Source: Phormidesmis priestleyi
Lineage (GTDB): Bacteria > Cyanobacteriota > Cyanobacteriia > Phormidesmidales > Phormidesmidaceae
NCBI GenBank assembly: GCA_003242115.1
Contig: QBMP01000210.1
Span: 1-7,956, forward strand
Length of the DNA: 7,956 bases
Direction of reading: 5' to 3'
The translations under genes and the position numbers were made by a program. How positions within the stretch are numbered: position 1 is the stretch's first letter; every line of letters starts with the position of its first letter. Below are positions 5,733 to 7,956 of this stretch, piece by piece. Below the pieces are notes generated by a model. The model searched no databases. It was not told where the DNA came from and was given only the letters and a program-made list of their open reading frames with translations.

Positions 5733-5981
5733 ATGATTAAAATTCGACTCAAGCGCTTTGGTAAAAAGCGCGAAGCCAGCTACCGTATTGTGGCGATGCC
5801 CGCCCAGGCCCGCCGCGATGGTCGCCCTCTTGAAGAGGTCGGCTTTTATAACCCCAGAACGGATGAAACCCGTTTGGATATTCCCGCTATTGTAAAATGG
5901 CTCAAAGAAGGGGCTCAGCCTACAAAAACCGTTGAGAACCTGCTCAAAAAAGCAAATGTGTACGAACAGTTAGGTAGCTAG
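5733..5981 (+). CDS. rpsP: 30S ribosomal protein S16
   Basis: S16 binds 16S rRNA and helps early assembly of the small ribosomal subunit. The 82-residue product begins [20 protein letters not shown] and contains the conserved [15 protein letters not shown] (28-42), followed by [20 protein letters not shown] (55-74). Length and signatures are typical and complete. The upstream sequence has only a weak GAAG as Shine-Dalgarno. The next gene starts one base after the stop codon, so the two are translated from one message. In many bacteria rpsP is likewise followed by a small KH-domain gene. Confidence 0.98.
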   Translation: MIKIRLKRFGKKREASYRIVAMPAQARRDGRPLEEVGFYNPRTDETRLDIPAIVKWLKEGAQPTKTVENLLKKANVYEQLGS

Positions 5982-5982
5982 T

Positions 5983-6468
5983 GTGACCGCTTCTTCTGAT
6001 CAGATGGACAATATCGAAAAAACTGAGCAATCGAGTGGCGTTGATTATGAAGCGATCGCCCATTTCTTGATGGCTCCTTTTTTAGATAATCCAGCGGCCC
6101 TAAAGTTCCATGTTGAAACCCTAGCAGGCGGCAAAAAGCTGTGGCTGCGGGCCGCTTTCGATGAGACCGAAGATAAGGGTCGGATTTTTGGCCGAGGCGG
6201 GCGCAACATCAACGCCATTCGGACAGTGGTGGCGGCTGCGGCTAAGCTTTCTGAAATGACGGTCAATCTCAGCGTCTTTGGTGAGCCAGAACCAGAACGC
6301 AGCGACCGATCTGACCGGGGCGATCGCGGTGATCGCGGCAGTTACGCCGGTCGTGGCGGTCGTGGCGAGAGAAGCGATTCAGGCGGGAGAGGTCGCAGCG
6401 GCGATCATACGCCACCGCCCGAACGCCCCAGCACCAATCCGGCTCCCCCTAAAAAGAAACCTCAATAA
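5983..6468 (+). CDS. khpA: KH-domain RNA-binding protein (KhpA-like) with RG-rich tail
   Basis: Residues 21-99 form a single KhpA-type KH domain: DYEAIAHFLMAPFLDNPAAL, then KLWLRAAFDETEDKGRIFGRGGRNINAIRTVV with the RNA-binding GxxG loop G70-R-G-G73. KhpA proteins are generic RNA chaperones or regulators, usually about 75-85 residues and encoded next to rpsP, as here. This one has 161 residues because of a disordered tail: R/S/D/G repeats (SDRSDRGDRGDRG, YAGRGGRGERSDSGGRGRSG, 107-140) followed by a Pro-rich basic end (PPKKKPQ). RG-rich tails commonly add non-specific RNA binding or condensate-forming ability; that is inference here. Part of the tail is encoded by a HIP1 octamer (6320-6327) read as G-D-R. 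The start is GTG at 5983, one base after rpsP; an ATG at codon 8 is an alternative that leaves the domain intact. Confidence 0.88.
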   Translation: MTASSDQMDNIEKTEQSSGVDYEAIAHFLMAPFLDNPAALKFHVETLAGGKKLWLRAAFDETEDKGRIFGRGGRNINAIRTVVAAAAKLSEMTVNLSVFGEPEPERSDRSDRGDRGDRGSYAGRGGRGERSDSGGRGRSGDHTPPPERPSTNPAPPKKKPQ

Positions 6469-6510
6469 CGTCTCTTAACTCACCTGCTAAAAACATCCGC
6501 ATAGATCTGC

Positions 6511-7464
6511 ATGGGCAACCACCATACCCTCAGCCTGATGAGCGCCGAAAATGCGATCGCCCTCGTCGGCCCTCACGAAGAAAATATCAAGCGAATTGCT
6601 CAGCAAACTGGGGCAATTATTGCCGTCAGAGGCAGTGAGCTGAGTATTGCAGGTACCGAAAGCCAAGTCGAGCGCACCCGTCGCATCGTCCAAACGCTTG
6701 CGCCAACTTGGAGCCAGGGTCAGGCGATCGCGATTACCGATGTGATGACCGCCATTCACGCCCTCGACACCCACCGCGAAGACGAGCTAAAAGCCATTCA
6801 GAGCGATGTCATTGCCCGCACCCGCCGGGGCCAGATCATTCGCGCCAAAACCTTTCGCCAGCAGCAATACATCCAAGCTTTGCGCAAGCGCGATCTGACC
6901 TTTTGCACCGGGCCAGCCGGTACTGGCAAAACCTTTCTCGCCGCGATGGTCGCCGTCAAAGCGCTGATGAATGAGGAGTACGAGCGTTTGATCCTGACTC
7001 GGCCAGCGGTCGAAGCCGGTGAGCGTCTCGGCTTTTTGCCTGGAGACTTACAGGAAAAGGTCAATCCTTACCTCAGGCCGCTGTTCGATGCGCTGCATGA
7101 GCTGATCGATCCGGAGCGGATTCCGCAGATGATGGAGCGCGGGGTGATTGAAGTTGCGCCCCTGGCCTACATGCGAGGCCGCACCTTGAGCAACGCCTTT
7201 GTCATTTTGGATGAAGCCCAAAACACCACCCCCGCCCAAATGAAAATGGTGCTTACCCGACTGGGATTCAACTCACGCATGGTGGTCACTGGCGATGTGA
7301 CTCAATCTGACCTACCTCAGTATCAGTCATCCGGTCTGGCAGTTGCGAACAAAATTTTGGCCAACGTAGACGGCATTGCTTTTTGTGAGCTAACCAAAGC
7401 CGATGTGGTGCGCCACCCGCTCGTGCAGCGGATTGTGGCGGCCTATGAGCAGTTTGAATCCTGA
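6511..7464 (+). CDS. phoH: PhoH family P-loop ATPase
   Basis: This 317-residue protein is a full-length PhoH (PhoH-like/YbeZ group). Residues 10-65 resemble the N-terminal KH-like region (NAIALVGPHEENIKRIAQQTGA). The ATPase core has Walker A GPAGTGKT (134-141), LTRPAVEAGERLGFLPGDL (162-180), PLAYMRGRTL (217-226), Walker B VILDEAQN (231-238), the sensor VVTGDVTQSDLP (258-269) and the end motif RHPLVQRIV (301-309). These ATPases are linked to RNA metabolism and, in the YbeZ branch, to ribosome maturation with YbeY; that fits the neighbouring rpsP and KH gene, though direct activity is unknown. An in-frame stop at 6502-6504 limits the start to ATG 6511 or ATG 6538 (codon 10). No Shine-Dalgarno is visible before either. 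The gene lies 42 bases after the KH gene on the same strand. Confidence 0.95.
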   Translation: MGNHHTLSLMSAENAIALVGPHEENIKRIAQQTGAIIAVRGSELSIAGTESQVERTRRIVQTLAPTWSQGQAIAITDVMTAIHALDTHREDELKAIQSDVIARTRRGQIIRAKTFRQQQYIQALRKRDLTFCTGPAGTGKTFLAAMVAVKALMNEEYERLILTRPAVEAGERLGFLPGDLQEKVNPYLRPLFDALHELIDPERIPQMMERGVIEVAPLAYMRGRTLSNAFVILDEAQNTTPAQMKMVLTRLGFNSRMVVTGDVTQSDLPQYQSSGLAVANKILANVDGIAFCELTKADVVRHPLVQRIVAAYEQFES

Positions 7465-7516
7465 GGTTGAATCTTAAGTTTGAATCCTGAGATTGAATCC
7501 TAAGGTTAGATCCGTA
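7452..7516. repeat. Degenerate 13-base tandem repeat across the phoH stop codon
   Basis: Five head-to-tail units of 13 bases can be laid out: 7452-7464, 7465-7477, 7478-7490, 7491-7503 and 7504-7516, with consensus G-N-TTGAATCCTRA. Units one and three are identical (GTTTGAATCCTGA). The first unit encodes the last phoH codons and its stop, so the array appears to have grown from the 3' end of the gene. It does not look like a hairpin-forming element. Confidence 0.8.
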
Positions 7517-7556
7517 GGATCTGCCGCTGCGCCCTGAAATTGTTCTAAGATTTAGC

Positions 7557-7575
7557 CGTTCGTACGAGCGTTTTT
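7557..7575 (+). terminator. Probable intrinsic terminator after phoH
   Basis: CGTTC (7557-7561) pairs with GAGCG (7566-7570), with one G-U pair, around a GTAC loop, and TTTTT follows at 7571-7575. The stem is only five pairs, so efficiency is uncertain, but the position about 90 bases after the phoH stop and just before the next gene is appropriate. Confidence 0.45.
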
Positions 7576-7657
7576 GCCTAATGGCGACTTTACATGGGGT
7601 GAAACTTGGCGAAAAGCAAAGGCGATCGCCCCAGCAGATTTGCTGAGCACGGAAGCG

Positions 7658-7956
7658 ATGCCGAAGCCTGTGAAACAGCCTTATCAGATGGATGCAGAGG
7701 CGATCGCGGCTTGTTTTCAGCAGAACGAAGAGTTTGATCTGTCATGGATGCAGGCCCATATCGGCTCAGCGGTGACTGAAAAGAAGTCATCAAAATCACC
7801 AAAATCTGGTGGGAAAAGCCCAGACTCTCAGCCATCTGCCAAAACTTGGTTACCTAGAACCGTCGTTTTGCCAACTCAGTTTGACGAGTTGGGTCTACTG
7901 CCTGCGCTTTCTGTCGATATTCCTACAGATGCGGCAGAAATCCCAGCGTCAGAGCC
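7658..7956 (+). CDS. Putative SNF2-type helicase, N-terminal fragment; 5' end uncertain (3' end outside window)
   Basis: The frame is open from 7556 to the window edge. From ATG 7658 it gives 99 residues: MPKPVKQPYQMDAEAIAACFQ, NEEFDLSWMQAHIG, a Lys/Ser linker (EKKSSKSPKSGGKSPDS, 41-57), then TWLPRTVVLPTQ (63-74). Upstream in the same frame lies NGDFTWGETWRKAKAIAPADLL (7580-7645), without an ATG. Cyanobacterial SNF2-family helicases start with a variable region of the form M-x-x-LHG/A-x-W, then F/L-x-W-G/A-x-TWR, then an LP-rich part before the helicase core; the WGETWR block and LP-T segments fit that, which is the basis of the call. No helicase motif lies inside the window. Possible starts are ATG 7658, TTG 7640 or TTG 7574. 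An ATG at 7581 in another frame reads MATLHG and stops at 7646; see findings. The existence of coding sequence is fairly sure, the family less so. Confidence 0.55.
   Translation, partial: MPKPVKQPYQMDAEAIAACFQQNEEFDLSWMQAHIGSAVTEKKSSKSPKSGGKSPDSQPSAKTWLPRTVVLPTQFDELGLLPALSVDIPTDAAEIPASE

Noticed and set aside
7452..7516. CRISPR array or attachment site
   Set aside because: The 13-base units are head to tail with no spacers, and no integrase or tRNA gene is nearby.
7590..7835. 81-residue minus-strand frame at the right end
   Set aside because: It is antisense to the better supported plus-strand gene and shows no domain.
1..7956. Insertion sequence, prophage or defence island
   Set aside because: No transposase, integrase, phage or restriction gene, and no terminal inverted repeats, were seen; only the HEPN/MNT pair has a mobile-gene character.

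Overview
This window comes from a cyanobacterium. It carries two photosystem II genes, psbH and psbN, in the usual divergent arrangement. It also has eleven exact copies of the octamer GCGATCGC (HIP1), a hallmark of many cyanobacterial genomes, where chance would predict well under one. The thylakoid genes, a heptanucleotide tandem repeat and a HEPN/MNT gene pair would fit a freshwater or terrestrial, possibly filamentous, lineage, but the sequence does not fix the genus.

Layout. Positions 1-508 (minus strand) hold the N-terminal part of a FAD-dependent oxidoreductase cut by the window edge. A 442-base non-coding stretch follows, carrying an eight-copy TGATACC-type repeat. Next is a minus-strand gene for a tandem PRC-barrel protein (951-1850), divergent from a plus-strand alpha/beta hydrolase that retains the residues of the fluoroacetate/haloacetate dehalogenase active site (1942-2826). 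A small AT-richer two-gene operon (2894-3707) encodes a HEPN protein of the HI0074/HepT type and an MNT nucleotidyltransferase, overlapping by 14 bases; this is the layout of a HepT/MntA toxin-antitoxin module. It converges, with only 8 bases between stop codons, on the minus-strand series psbH - tatA - pth (5247 down to 3716). A good intrinsic terminator lies between psbH and tatA. psbN reads away on the plus strand from psbH.

From 5733 to 7464 runs a plus-strand RNA/translation cluster: rpsP (ribosomal protein S16), a KH-domain RNA-binding protein with an unusual RG-rich tail, and phoH (P-loop ATPase with an N-terminal KH-like region). A degenerate 13-base tandem repeat overlaps the phoH stop codon and is followed by a probable terminator. 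The right end holds the start of a gene that resembles the variable N-terminal region of cyanobacterial SNF2-type helicases. Its 5' end looks as if two parts of the conserved N-terminus have been collapsed onto the same bases in different frames.

How the genes work together: psbH, psbN and tatA serve thylakoid biogenesis (PSII structure and assembly, twin-arginine export). pth, rpsP, the KH protein and PhoH serve translation and RNA metabolism. The dehalogenase-like hydrolase, the PRC-barrel gene and the HEPN/MNT pair are accessory. I found no convincing wholly new system. The items most worth a second look are the 5' end of the putative helicase gene, the HEPN/MNT module, the RG-rich KH protein and the repeat-built TatA tail.
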